Of a stretch of DNA of 64,000 nucleotides, positions 8,095-20,620 are shown in pieces. The stretch comes from Pseudoalteromonas apostichopi (lineage in GTDB: Bacteria > Pseudomonadota > Gammaproteobacteria > Enterobacterales > Alteromonadaceae). The DNA lies in assembly GCF_030297135.1 (NCBI RefSeq), contig NZ_AP028065.1, positions 2,542,001 through 2,606,000 of the forward strand, read 5' to 3'. The translations under genes and the position numbers were made by a program. The stretch's first letter is position 1. Each line of letters starts with the position of its first letter. Under the pieces are notes generated by a model. The model worked only from the letters and a program-made list of their open reading frames with translations, was not told the origin of the DNA and searched no databases.

Positions 8095-9408
8095 CTACTT
8101 TTTGTTAAATAGGGCAACCGCGGCATTACTCATTGCAGTTATCCCTGTAGGAAGCGCCTTTTTGTAATCAGGTGCAAACTTACTTGAATGTAAAGAAGGT
8201 AATGTTGCGCCAGATTGCATTGCAGCATCATATTGACTAGGTTCAACACCCCCTAACCAAAACAAAGTAATTGGTACATTTTGTTCTGTACGACCATAAA
8301 GGCCAAAGTCTTCACCAGCCATTACAGCTTCAGTTTCAAGTACATTGTCTTCACCAATCGCATTAGCAATCGCTGAACGTACTAAGTTGGTTTGAGTTGG
8401 ATTATTGTATGTTGAAGGAATTGACTCATCTTCATGCACATATACTTCAGGTGCTAAACTTTTATCAAGTCCCGCACTTAATGCGATGCCTTTCGAAATT
8501 CGTTTGATCGCTGCAATTTGTTGTAAGCGAACTTCAGGGTTATAACTGCGCAGTGTAAGTTGTAGTTTTACTTCATCTGAAATGACATTGTGTTTGGAGC
8601 CACCGTGAATTGAGCCTACCGTGATCACTGATGGCTCTAGTGGTGACAATTCGCGACTAGTAATTGTTTGTAGTGCCAACACAATACGTGAAGCAATCAC
8701 AACTGGATCTATTGTTGTGTGTGGATAGGCACCGTGACCCCCTTTACCTTTTACAGTAATATCAACAGAGTCAACACTAGCCATCGTGTATTCTGTTTTC
8801 ATACTGACTTTACCAGCAGGAACACTGGCACTTACATGTAACCCAATAACATGATCTGGAGTAGGGTACTTAGTAAAAAGCCCTTCTTTAAGCATGGCTT
8901 TTGCACCACCACCTACTTCCTCTGCTGGTTGTGCGACCATCATTAAAGTACCTTGCCACTGATCTTTATGTGTCATTAACTGTTGAGCTGTGCCAATAAA
9001 TGAACTCATGTGAATATCATGACCACAACCATGCATTACGCCAACGGTTGCACCAGCATCATTTGTTACAGTAACTTTAGAGGCATAGGGTTTACCAGTT
9101 TGCTCAACAATTGGTAATCCATCAGTATCAGTGCGGATCATTACTGTTGGGCCATCACCGTTTTTATAAATCCCAACAACGCCAAAACCACCCACGTTAT
9201 CTGTAACAGTAAAGCCTAGTTGCTTTAATTTTTTTGCTAGCTTCTGGCCTGTTTGTTTTTCGTGGTAAGACAGCTCAGGAGATTGATGTAAATCTAAATA
9301 AAGCTTTTCAATCTCAGGCATGGTTTTTTGAAGGTTTAAATCTAGTGTTATTGCTTGCGCGAATGGACTAAGAAGTAACAAAGCTGCAGAAATAGTAGAT
9401 AATTTCAT
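8095..9408 (-). CDS. Exported M20-family amidohydrolase (carboxypeptidase/aminoacylase type)
   Basis: Zinc-dependent hydrolase of the M20D group, whose members cleave amide bonds in N-acyl amino acids, hippurate-like compounds or small peptides; the substrate is unknown. The 437-residue protein begins with a signal peptide (KLSTISAALLLLSPFAQA), so it should act in the periplasm. The metal-ligand motif GCGHDIHMSSF is near residue 128, and the catalytic and bridging glutamates lie in QPAEEVGGGAKAML. A dimerisation lid domain follows around residues 210-320. A GAGG-type ribosome site supports the ATG at 9408. No neighbour suggests a pathway. Confidence 0.88.
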   Translation of the reverse strand: MKLSTISAALLLLSPFAQAITLDLNLQKTMPEIEKLYLDLHQSPELSYHEKQTGQKLAKKLKQLGFTVTDNVGGFGVVGIYKNGDGPTVMIRTDTDGLPIVEQTGKPYASKVTVTNDAGATVGVMHGCGHDIHMSSFIGTAQQLMTHKDQWQGTLMMVAQPAEEVGGGAKAMLKEGLFTKYPTPDHVIGLHVSASVPAGKVSMKTEYTMASVDSVDITVKGKGGHGAYPHTTIDPVVIASRIVLALQTITSRELSPLEPSVITVGSIHGGSKHNVISDEVKLQLTLRSYNPEVRLQQIAAIKRISKGIALSAGLDKSLAPEVYVHEDESIPSTYNNPTQTNLVRSAIANAIGEDNVLETEAVMAGEDFGLYGRTEQNVPITLFWLGGVEPSQYDAAMQSGATLPSLHSSKFAPDYKKALPTGITAMSNAAVALFNKK

Positions 9409-9491
9409 AATGACCTCGACCCGTGGGGCTTGTAATTGTTATGTTTGCCACTATATAAAAACCTAAATACTTATATAGTGCAATCGATCAA

Positions 9492-10349
9492 ATGAATAAT
9501 ATGATAAAACTTACCCAGCAAAATTTGCAGCAAGCATTGGGTGAAACGTCCGCTGAAAAATTAGTATTACTTACTTTTTACTCTTCGCAAAACCCAGAGT
9601 GTCTTCAGCAAGCTGCTATTTTAGAAAAAATCGCACATGAATATGGTGAGCATTTATTAGTAGCAACATTAGATTGTGATGTTGAGCAGGCACTTGCAGG
9701 ACAACTTGCACAGCAAATCGGTTTACAAGCATTACCTACACTTGTGATGTTAAAAGATTCAGCGCCTGTAGATATGTTACCTGGCGCTCAAACAGAGCAG
9801 CAAATTCGGGATGCGCTAGCCAAACATTTACCAGCTCAACACGAGTTATTACTAGAGCAGGCTAAGCAAGCGTTAATTAATCAAGACCTAAACAATGCCT
9901 TTAACTATGCAAAGCAGGCTTATGAGCTTGATCCAAACCATACACGTGTAAAGTTAGTTTTAGCTGATATCTGCATTCAAATTCATAAATTGGAAGATGC
10001 ACAAGCATTATTAGATTCGGTTGCAGAAAGTGAACGTGATGCGTATTTCACAAATATTCAAGCAAAGTGTGAACAAGCATTAGCTGCAACAGATTCACCA
10101 GAAATAAAAGCACTGCAAGATAAAGTTGAAAAATATCCAAATGATTTAGAGATAAAAGTAGAACTAAGTAATGCTCTTAATAGTGCGGGCCGTAAAGAAG
10201 AAGCTTTAGAGATGTTATTTAATGTACTTAAAAAAGATCTTAACTACGCAGATGCAAAACCAACCTATCTAGAAATTATCGCTTCATTACCTGATGGTGA
10301 TGCCTTGGCATCTAAGTATCGCCGTAAGTTATATAGTATCTTGTACTAA
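9492..10349 (+). CDS. ybbN: Thioredoxin-like co-chaperone YbbN/CnoX
   Basis: Cytosolic protein of the YbbN/CnoX family, which in E. coli protects aggregation-prone proteins and hands them to GroEL and DnaK. The 285-residue protein has an N-terminal thioredoxin fold (residues 1-110) and a C-terminal TPR-like helical region with repeats such as NQDLNNAFNYAKQAYELDPN. The usual CxxC is replaced by NPEC, leaving only Cys37, like the SxxC of E. coli YbbN, so disulfide reduction is unlikely. Start choice is open between 9492 and the second ATG at 9501; neither has a strong ribosome site. A terminator follows. Confidence 0.9.
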   Translation: MNNMIKLTQQNLQQALGETSAEKLVLLTFYSSQNPECLQQAAILEKIAHEYGEHLLVATLDCDVEQALAGQLAQQIGLQALPTLVMLKDSAPVDMLPGAQTEQQIRDALAKHLPAQHELLLEQAKQALINQDLNNAFNYAKQAYELDPNHTRVKLVLADICIQIHKLEDAQALLDSVAESERDAYFTNIQAKCEQALAATDSPEIKALQDKVEKYPNDLEIKVELSNALNSAGRKEEALEMLFNVLKKDLNYADAKPTYLEIIASLPDGDALASKYRRKLYSILY

Positions 10350-10368
10350 TTCAGAGTTGATTGATAAA

Positions 10369-10398
10369 GGCGCCATTAAAAATAGTGGCGCTTTTTTT
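10369..10398 (+). terminator. Terminator after ybbN
   Basis: GCGCCA pairs with TGGCGC over an AT-rich loop and is followed by seven T bases. It isolates ybbN from the rRNA promoters. Confidence 0.8.
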
Positions 10399-10552
10399 AT
10401 TTAAAAACTTGCGTATTACCTAATATCGATAATACTTAAGATCCTCTCGAGAAAAGTTGGCTGTATTTTGTACAGTAAACTGTGTTTTTTACTGCCTTTA
10501 GCTTGTTTTTTGCGCGAAAGGTAAGTTTTTAGTAGTTTTCTACAAAAAGTGC

Positions 10553-10580
10553 TTGCGTTAATTCTTCGCATCCCTATAAT
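10553..10580 (+). promoter_or_regulatory. rRNA operon promoter P1
   Basis: TTGCGT at 10553-10558 and TATAAT at 10575-10580 are separated by 16 bases and followed by a GC-rich discriminator (GCGC). This is the typical arrangement of stringently controlled rRNA promoters. The 100 bases upstream are rich in A and T runs, as expected for UP-element and Fis regions. Confidence 0.75.
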
Positions 10581-10690
10581 GCGCATCCACTGACACGGCG
10601 GGCAGCAACGAAAGACGCTGAACAACGTAGCAGAGAGTTAAGTGAAACTTCGGTTTAAAACGGTCTAAAAAGAAAGTTTAAAATTAAGTG

Positions 10691-10718
10691 TTGACTCGAA
10701 AAATTAAGGATGTATTAT
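10691..10718 (+). promoter_or_regulatory. rRNA operon promoter P2
   Basis: TTGACT at 10691-10696 and TATTAT at 10713-10718 with a 16-base spacer form a second strong promoter, 138 bases after P1. Tandem promoters of this kind are common for rRNA operons. Confidence 0.7.
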
Positions 10719-10745
10719 ACGCATCCCTAGCGACAACGTCGCAAC

Positions 10746-10757
10746 GTTCTTTAACAA
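10746..10757 (+). promoter_or_regulatory. BoxA-like antitermination element in the rRNA leader
   Basis: GTTCTTTAACAA resembles the boxA consensus TGCTCTTTAACA, which loads the Nus antitermination complex. It lies in the leader between P2 and 16S. A second copy (TGCTCTTTA) is in the 16S-23S spacer at 12590. Confidence 0.65.
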
Positions 10758-10968
10758 TATAAAGCAATCATCTGTGTGGGCACTCGTACAGATTGAGTTC
10801 TAACAGCAGATTCTAGTTCGCTAGATGACGCAAACAAATTTAGAGTCTCAATTGAACTGAGTGACCAACGGAAACAAGTTTACTTGTTTCAGCACAGTCA
10901 ATTCGATATCGAAAGATATCAAAATTCAGAATTCATTGAGCATGTCCTTCGGGACAGAAAAAACTTTT

Positions 10969-12508
<1,540 letters not shown>

Positions 12509-12785
12509 TACGATTTAGAACTTATTTGTTCGTAGTGTCCACACAGATGATTGTTAGTTAGCTAAACCACTTGGTTTAACTAATTAATATGCTCTTTAAA
12601 AATTTGGAAAGCTGATATTAAAATTCTTATAGATATTCGTATCTATAAAGAGTTTTCAAAAGTAAAAATATGCCATTAATCGAAAGATTAATTGGTATCT
12701 ACTTTAGTATTCTCATCATTATTTGATGAATTAACTTCTGGCGAAGTTAACAGCTGTCACTAACAAAGACCCGTTTGGGTTGTAT
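12509..12785 (+). other. 16S-23S internal spacer without tRNA genes
   Basis: The 277-base spacer is AT-rich and contains a boxA-like TGCTCTTTA (12590) but no tRNA. No T-arm GGTTCRA or acceptor CCA could be found, unlike spacers carrying tRNA-Ile/Ala or tRNA-Glu. Inverted segments such as TAGATATTCGTATCTA suggest local hairpins. Confidence 0.85.
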
Positions 12786-15668
<2,883 letters not shown>

Positions 15669-15790
15669 ACAACGCCAAACGCGTTTTGTGACAGCGTAAC
15701 AGACAGAAGTTAAGAAACTAAAGTAGACATTTACTTGATATCAGAATTCCGAATTTTAGTTGATTGCCAAGGCGATTAACGACCCAAATT

Positions 15791-15908
15791 TGCTTGGTGA
15801 CAATAGCGTTTTGGACCCACCTGACCCCATGCCGAACTCAGTAGTGAAACGAAACAGCGCCGATGATAGTGTGGCATTTGCCATGTGAAAGTAGGACATT
15901 GCCAGGCT
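15791..15908 (+). rRNA. rrf: 5S ribosomal RNA, copy 1
   Basis: 118 bases starting TGCTTGGTGACAATAGCG and ending GCCAGGCT, with the conserved CCCCATGCCGAACTCAG loop. Terminal TGCTTGG can pair with the end CCAGGC. It lies about 120 bases after 23S. Confidence 0.96.
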
Positions 15909-15963
15909 CCAAATTCAGTCGTAAGACTTAAAATTTAAAATAATAAGAAAATTGAAAAGAATT

Positions 15964-16081
15964 TTCTTGGTGACAATAGCGTTTTGGACCCACCTGACCC
16001 CATGCCGAACTCAGTAGTGAAACGAAACAGCGCCGATGATAGTGTGGCATTTGCCATGTGAAAGTAGGACATTGCCAGGAT
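15964..16081 (+). rRNA. rrf: 5S ribosomal RNA, copy 2 (tandem duplicate)
   Basis: This copy is identical to the first from CTTGGTGACAATAGCG to the GCCAGG near its 3' end, differing only at the ends (TTCTTGG against TGCTTGG, and GCCAGGA against GCCAGGC). The copies are separated by about 55 AT-rich bases. The altered end bases slightly weaken the terminal helix, but the core is intact. The operon therefore has the order 16S-23S-5S-5S. Confidence 0.94.
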
Positions 16082-16091
16082 CCTATTAAAG

Positions 16092-16122
16092 AAAGCCCGA
16101 TTCGAAAGAGTCGGGCTTTTTT
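16092..16122 (+). terminator. rRNA operon terminator
   Basis: AAAGCCCGA pairs with TCGGGCTTT and a T run follows. It lies 11 bases after the second 5S gene. Confidence 0.85.
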
Positions 16123-16129
16123 GCGTTTT

Positions 16130-16186
16130 AGCTGTCAGCTTTCAGACGTCAGCTGAATGATCGCTGACGGCTGAAAGCTGATAGCT
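16130..16186. repeat. Long imperfect inverted repeat after the rRNA operon
   Basis: Arms of 24 bases (16130-16153 and 16163-16186) match at 22 positions around a 9-base loop. The motif is built on AGCTNTCAGCTTTCAG and would fold into a strong hairpin without a T run, so it is not a normal terminator. It looks like a dispersed REP-type repeat. Confidence 0.75.
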
Positions 16187-16191
16187 CTGTA

Positions 16192-16216
16192 TTGGGTTTC
16201 GCTGAGCTCTACCCAA
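16192..16216. repeat. Short hairpin repeat with GGTTTCGCTGAGCTC core
   Basis: TTGGGT and ACCCAA enclose TTCGCTGAGCTCT. A related hairpin occurs at 29253-29276 with the core GGTTTCGCTGCGCTC, so both appear to be copies of one repeat family. The remaining bases to 16380 are pyrimidine-rich and contain no gene that I can see. Confidence 0.6.
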
Positions 16217-16380
16217 CCTACGCCAGACCCTCAAACTTTCCCTTTTCTAACTCGTATCTTTCCCCTTTCTAGCTTGTAACTTTACTCTCGCTAACTCGCT
16301 ACAGACGATACTTGTACTTGCTTCACTGACTTTGTTATGCGATAAAGCGTTTTAAATTTGTAATACAATTAAGGTTTGAT

Positions 16381-16809
16381 GTGTCTCGTAAGAAAACAAC
16401 CAAGTCGAAAGGCTCTTCAGGTTTAAATCGTAAAAATAGTGAAGCATTTATTGCTAAGTTCTCATCTCATCCTGATACACATCTATGTTCGTCGGGTTTA
16501 ATGTATAAAGTGATTGATGAGCTTGAAGGGGAGCGAATTACAGAGTTCGACACAGTAGTCATTAATCAGCGCATTATGCTTGCTGATGGCACTGTGATTG
16601 CCGACAGTTACAAAGCGGGTATGCCAGAGGTGTTTGCATTATCTGAAGCAATCGAAGGGTTAAAAGAAGGCTTGTTGCTAATGAATATTGGTTCTCGTTA
16701 TGAATTTGTGATCCCTCCAGAGCTTGCATGGGGTAAAAAAGGTAACGGTGGCAAGATTGGCGCAAATGCAGTGCTGCATTTTGACGTTCGATTAATGCGT
16801 TTAGCTTAA
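16381..16809 (+). CDS. FKBP-type peptidyl-prolyl cis-trans isomerase
   Basis: Speeds cis-trans rotation of proline peptide bonds during folding. The 142-residue protein has a basic lysine/serine-rich N-terminus (MSRKKTTKSKGSSGLNRKN) and an FKBP domain from about residue 45 with the conserved run EAIEGLKEGLLLMNIGSRYE and FVIPPELAWGKKG. No signal peptide is present, so it should be cytosolic. The start is GTG; a nearby ATG two bases upstream is in another frame. Some FKBP aromatic pocket residues are not obvious, so activity may be reduced. It stands alone after the rRNA operon. Confidence 0.85.
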   Translation: MSRKKTTKSKGSSGLNRKNSEAFIAKFSSHPDTHLCSSGLMYKVIDELEGERITEFDTVVINQRIMLADGTVIADSYKAGMPEVFALSEAIEGLKEGLLLMNIGSRYEFVIPPELAWGKKGNGGKIGANAVLHFDVRLMRLA

Positions 16810-16892
16810 TTCTCTTAGTGTAACAGCCTTAGCATAACTCGACAGAGTAATTAAAACGCGTTAACGTTCACTATTGGTTACTGAGGAACATT

Positions 16893-17510
16893 ATGGACGC
16901 ATTTGCTTCACGAGTTTACTTTCTTCGCCATGGCGAAATAGCTACGCCTGGAATTCTTTCTGGGCAAATCGATGTTGATTTATCTGAACAAGGCTATAGA
17001 CAAATGCGCCAAGCCTCAGCTGAACTCAAAAATTTAAATGCCATATATAGCTCACCGCTGAAGCGTTGCTCAGTTCATGCTGACTATTTAGCAAATCAAC
17101 ACAGATTGAACGTTCGGTATTATAACGCTCTGAAAGAGTTCAATTTTGGTGATTGGGATGGCCAAGACTACCAGCAGCTTTGGCAGCAAACAAGTAAACC
17201 TCATATCGGTGATTTTTGGCAGCATCCTTGGCAAGTAAAAGTACCGAATGGTGAAGCTATGGCTGATTTTTATACTCGAGTAGATACATGGTGGCAAACG
17301 TTTTTAGAATCATTGTGTGAATCTAAACATACTCAGTCATTAGTAATTAGCCACGCTGGTGTGATCAAACAAATTCTAGCTATTGTTTGTCAAATGCCTA
17401 AACAATCAGCTACACATTTAAATGTTTTCCATCTCCCATATGCTGGGCTTATAACACTCGATGTATATATTGATGAACAAGGACAGGCTTGGCCAAAAAT
17501 TGTTTTTTAG
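16893..17510 (+). CDS. Histidine phosphatase, probable alpha-ribazole phosphatase (CobC-like)
   Basis: Member of the phosphoglycerate-mutase-like phosphatases. The 205-residue protein has the N-terminal signature FLRHGE (His13 would be phosphorylated), the SGQIDVDLSEQGYRQ segment, the basic SPLKRC and the second catalytic histidine in VISHAGVIKQIL. This N-terminal pattern is close to CobC, which removes phosphate from alpha-ribazole 5'-phosphate in B12 nucleotide-loop assembly. The neighbouring B12 operon makes this the best guess, but the riboswitch lies after this gene, so it is not under the same control. Other phosphatase substrates remain possible. Confidence 0.72.
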   Translation: MDAFASRVYFLRHGEIATPGILSGQIDVDLSEQGYRQMRQASAELKNLNAIYSSPLKRCSVHADYLANQHRLNVRYYNALKEFNFGDWDGQDYQQLWQQTSKPHIGDFWQHPWQVKVPNGEAMADFYTRVDTWWQTFLESLCESKHTQSLVISHAGVIKQILAIVCQMPKQSATHLNVFHLPYAGLITLDVYIDEQGQAWPKIVF

Positions 17511-17545
17511 CCATCTAGAGCGATATTCATTGAATTATTTACTTA

Positions 17546-17668
17546 GCCCGCCATAATACTCATATGCTATGGAATGGAGTGCAATTCTCCAGCTGTTCCC
17601 GCAACTGTAATCCATCTAAATAATGGTTAGCCAGATACTTAGCACTAACAATTAATCATCGAGCGGGT
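17546..17668 (+). promoter_or_regulatory. Cobalamin riboswitch
   Basis: Conserved aptamer segments occur in order: GGAATGGAGTGCAATTCTCC, CCCGCAACTGTAA and the B12 box AGCCAGATACTTAGCAC at 17629-17645. The outer ends GCCCGC (17546) and GCGGGT (17663) can form the closing helix. A further hairpin, CTGGTA-CT-TACCAG at 17685-17698, lies between the aptamer and the coding start and may be part of the switch. It has no T run, so translational control is more likely than termination. The next genes are for B12 transport and synthesis, which agrees with repression by adenosylcobalamin. Confidence 0.88.
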
Positions 17669-17741
17669 CAACTCACATCATTTTCTGGTACTTACCAGTG
17701 CTTTCTTGTGCGTTGCTATTACTCGCCAAGAGAGAATAAAC

Positions 17742-18572
17742 TTGCAACAAAATAGCCTTAGCGCTGCGCCATTAATATCAGTTTCTGATTTAAGTTGGGG
17801 TACTGCGAATAAAACCATACTTAAATCAATTAGCCTTGAATTAAAAGCAGGGCAATTTATCGGTTTACTCGGCCCTAATGGTGCTGGTAAATCAAGTCTG
17901 CTGCGCTGTCTTTATCGTTACTTGAAACCTCAGCAAGGAGCCGTGCTGCTAAGCGGTGAAGATATTTGGCAAATCAGTGCTGATGAATATGCAAAGCAGG
18001 TTGCGGTGGTTTTACAAGAGTCTCCATCGCAGTTTAATTTGTCATTATTTGATGTTGTGAGTCTGGGCTTAACCCCTCATAAACGACTTTTCAGCGGTAC
18101 CTCTGTCAAAGATAAGCAGCGAATATATCAAGCGATTAAGCAGGTTGGTTTGTCGCATCATAGTGAGCAAGCATTTGATTCTCTCTCTGGTGGCGAAAAG
18201 CAAAGAGCGCTCATTGCACGCTCTATCGTACAGCAGCCTAAGCTGTTGATCATGGATGAACCAACTAGCCACCTTGATGTTAAATACCAAATTCAAATAA
18301 TGGAATTAGCAAAGTCCCTCGATGTGACTGTGCTTGCTTCTTTCCATGATTTAAATCTCGCAGCAAGTTTATGTGATGAATTACTGGTGATTGATGAAGG
18401 TCGCTTGATTTGTCAGGGGCAACCAAAAGCGGTGCTAACAGAGCAGCTGTTAAGTGATGTATTTGGTGTATGCGCAACAGTATCTGCTCATCCCCAATCA
18501 AACAATGATAAGTATATTCCACACATTACTTACTTCTATGGTTATCAGACTCAGGAGTATCATCGTGACTGA
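17742..18572 (+). CDS. btuD: Vitamin B12 ABC transporter, ATP-binding protein
   Basis: ATPase of the BtuCDF importer for cobalamin or cobinamide at the inner membrane. It shows Walker A (GLLGPNGAGKSSLLR), Q-loop, signature LSGGEKQRA, Walker B with LLIMDEPTSHLD and the H-loop ASFHDLN. The frame is open from an upstream TTG at 17706, but the TTG at 17742 has an AAGAGAG ribosome site 6 bases before it and gives a family-like N-terminus, about 276 residues. No ATG is available. It is the first gene after the riboswitch, and its stop overlaps the start of btuC. Iron-siderophore transport is the alternative, but the context favours B12. Confidence 0.9.
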   Translation: MQQNSLSAAPLISVSDLSWGTANKTILKSISLELKAGQFIGLLGPNGAGKSSLLRCLYRYLKPQQGAVLLSGEDIWQISADEYAKQVAVVLQESPSQFNLSLFDVVSLGLTPHKRLFSGTSVKDKQRIYQAIKQVGLSHHSEQAFDSLSGGEKQRALIARSIVQQPKLLIMDEPTSHLDVKYQIQIMELAKSLDVTVLASFHDLNLAASLCDELLVIDEGRLICQGQPKAVLTEQLLSDVFGVCATVSAHPQSNNDKYIPHITYFYGYQTQEYHRD

Positions 18573-19554
18573 TGCAATACGTTTAAGTGTCTGTATCCTA
18601 GTTGGGCTTATTAGTTGCTTTTTAGCTCTTAGCTTTGGTGCTGCTAATACACCACTGAGTGAAGTATTTGATGGCTTATTTAGCCAAGGTAGCGATGAGT
18701 TTGTGCAGCGTATTATTTGGCAGCTACGCATGCCAAGAACCGTACTGGCATTTTTAGCGGGATCTGGGCTTGCCCTTGCGGGATTAATTTTGCAGACCGT
18801 AACCCGAAACCCACTTGCTGATCCTTATTTGTTTGGAATTTCTTCGGGAGCTTCATTCGGTGTCGTGTGCTTTATAGCCCTAACAGGCGTGAGTTTTGGT
18901 TTTAGTATGTCAATTGCAGCATTTGCCGGAAGCTTACTCTCTATGCTGTTGCTCATTGCTATTGCAGGCCGTCGCCATGTTGGCCAAGTTGAAGCCATGT
19001 TACTTGCCGGCGTTGCTTTATCATTCTTATTTAGTGCTATGACTAGTTTGCTACTTTATTTTAGTGATCCTCAAGCCATTACAGCTATTTTATTTTGGAC
19101 CATGGGCAGTTTTTCTCGTGCGCAGTGGGACACTCTTTGGATGCCATTTATAGTTATTACTGCCTGTATGGCACTGATGATTGCTTTTCGTCGTCAGCTT
19201 AATGCAATGCTACTTGGTGATGAAAGTGCCGCGACTTTGGGGATTCATGTACAGCGCTTTCGGATCATGATGCTACTGCTAAGTTCATTAATAACTGCAG
19301 TGCTTGTTGCTATGTGTGGTGGCGTCGGTTTTGTTGGCCTGATGATCCCACATATTGTGCGTTACTTTTCGCCACAAGGCAGCAGCCATAACTTAATCAT
19401 GACTTCGCTAGTCGGCGGTATTTTTATGGTGTGGGTTGATGTGCTATGCCGAACCTTATTGAATAATCAAGAATTACCCGTTGGTGTGATCACAGCAGCT
19501 ATCGGCAGCGTGTTTTTTTTATTCTTATTGTATTTTCGTAAACAGAGCAGGTAG
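18565..19554 (+). CDS. btuC: Vitamin B12 ABC transporter, permease protein
   Basis: FecCD/BtuC-family permease of 329 residues with about ten membrane helices, forming the channel for corrinoid entry. Recognisable family stretches are RMPRTVLAFLAGSGLALAGL, QTVTRNPLADPYLFGISSGA and GFVGLMIPHIVR. The frame extends 37 codons upstream, deep into btuD, but the GTG at 18565 has AGGAG 7 bases before it and overlaps the btuD stop by 8 bases (GTGACTGA), which is typical coupling. It should pair with BtuD and with BtuF encoded six genes downstream. Confidence 0.92.
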   Translation: MTDAIRLSVCILVGLISCFLALSFGAANTPLSEVFDGLFSQGSDEFVQRIIWQLRMPRTVLAFLAGSGLALAGLILQTVTRNPLADPYLFGISSGASFGVVCFIALTGVSFGFSMSIAAFAGSLLSMLLLIAIAGRRHVGQVEAMLLAGVALSFLFSAMTSLLLYFSDPQAITAILFWTMGSFSRAQWDTLWMPFIVITACMALMIAFRRQLNAMLLGDESAATLGIHVQRFRIMMLLLSSLITAVLVAMCGGVGFVGLMIPHIVRYFSPQGSSHNLIMTSLVGGIFMVWVDVLCRTLLNNQELPVGVITAAIGSVFFLFLLYFRKQSR

Positions 19555-19557
19555 TTA

Positions 19558-20619
19558 ATGTTTAATATCATGCCAATTAACCAGCAGTTTTCAGCTATTA
19601 TTCAACAAAAAATAGACCTTAAAACGAAGCCGCTTGGTGCGTTAGGTCAGCTTGAAAGCTGTGCTAAACAATTAACGCTTATTTTCTCAAAGCAGCTCGA
19701 TAGAGAGCAGGCGCTTCTAGCCTTCAAACCGGTTATTTCTAGCCCTACTCTGGTTGTATTTGCTGGCGACCATGGTGTTGCAAGCCAAGGGGTGTCAATT
19801 GCTCCTAGCTGCGTTACATCACAAATGGTGGCAAACTTTGCAGCAGGAGGCGCAGCGATCAATGTATTTTGTCGTCAGCTAGGTTGGCAGCTCGAAATTG
19901 TTGATGCCGGAACCCTCAGTACTGCACATGGTAAAGGTGTGCATAACCAGCGTTTAGGTGAAATCACCGCACCTTTAAATACCGAAATGGCGATGTCTCT
20001 TAGCCAAGTTAAGAAAGGGGTTGAATTAGCAAAGCAGCGAGTTCATTCACTCTATGAGCAAGGCTGCAATACCATCGCCTTTGGTGAGATGGGCATTGGC
20101 AATACCACAAGTGCTGCGGCATTGATGGCTGCCTTGTTGTCGTTACCTGCCAGTCAATGTGTTGGTAAAGGCACAGGCGTGAGTGACGAGGTTGTTGCTA
20201 AAAAAATCAAGGTTGTCGAGCAAGCCCTTCAATTACACCAAGCTCATTTTAGCGATCCACTAATGACGCTTGCGGCATTAGGTGGTTTTGAAATTGTTCA
20301 GATCACCGGTGCTATTTTAGCTGCTGCCGAGCTTGGCATGGCTGTGATCGTGGATGGCTTTATTTGTACTGCAGCAGCGCTTGTTGCAACTCGGATTAAT
20401 GCAAACGCTCGCGATTACATGATATTTGCTCATGCCTCTGATGAACAAGGGCACAAAGCAATGCTCAATGCCTTGCATGCAGCACCTTTATTGCAGCTTG
20501 ATTTACGTTTAGGAGAGGGCACCGGGGCTGCGCTTGCCTTACCTTTATTGCAAGCATCTTTGGCGTTTTACAATGACATGGCAAGTTTTGCCGATGCCAA
20601 TGTTGAGCAAGTAGTTTAA
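19558..20619 (+). CDS. cobT: Nicotinate-nucleotide--dimethylbenzimidazole phosphoribosyltransferase
   Basis: Makes alpha-ribazole 5'-phosphate from dimethylbenzimidazole and nicotinate mononucleotide, activating the lower ligand of B12. The 353-residue protein shows family motifs FAGDHGVASQGVS, AGGAAINVF, FGEMGIGNTTSAAALMAALL and GEGTGAALALPLL, in which Glu320 corresponds to the catalytic glutamate. Length is usual. It lies 3 bases after btuC and 1 base before cobS, so the transcript should be shared. Product of this enzyme is the substrate of a CobC-type phosphatase, a candidate for which is encoded just upstream of the riboswitch. Confidence 0.96.
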   Translation: MFNIMPINQQFSAIIQQKIDLKTKPLGALGQLESCAKQLTLIFSKQLDREQALLAFKPVISSPTLVVFAGDHGVASQGVSIAPSCVTSQMVANFAAGGAAINVFCRQLGWQLEIVDAGTLSTAHGKGVHNQRLGEITAPLNTEMAMSLSQVKKGVELAKQRVHSLYEQGCNTIAFGEMGIGNTTSAAALMAALLSLPASQCVGKGTGVSDEVVAKKIKVVEQALQLHQAHFSDPLMTLAALGGFEIVQITGAILAAAELGMAVIVDGFICTAAALVATRINANARDYMIFAHASDEQGHKAMLNALHAAPLLQLDLRLGEGTGAALALPLLQASLAFYNDMASFADANVEQVV

Positions 20620-20620
20620 T

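Noticed and set aside
10455..10480. LexA-like CTGT...ACAG upstream of the rRNA operon
   Set aside because: The spacing is 7 rather than 8 bases between CTGT and ACAG and flanking bases do not match, so it does not fit the operator.
12509..12785. Possible tRNA gene in the 16S-23S spacer
   Set aside because: No T-loop, anticodon arm or acceptor stem could be assembled on either strand.
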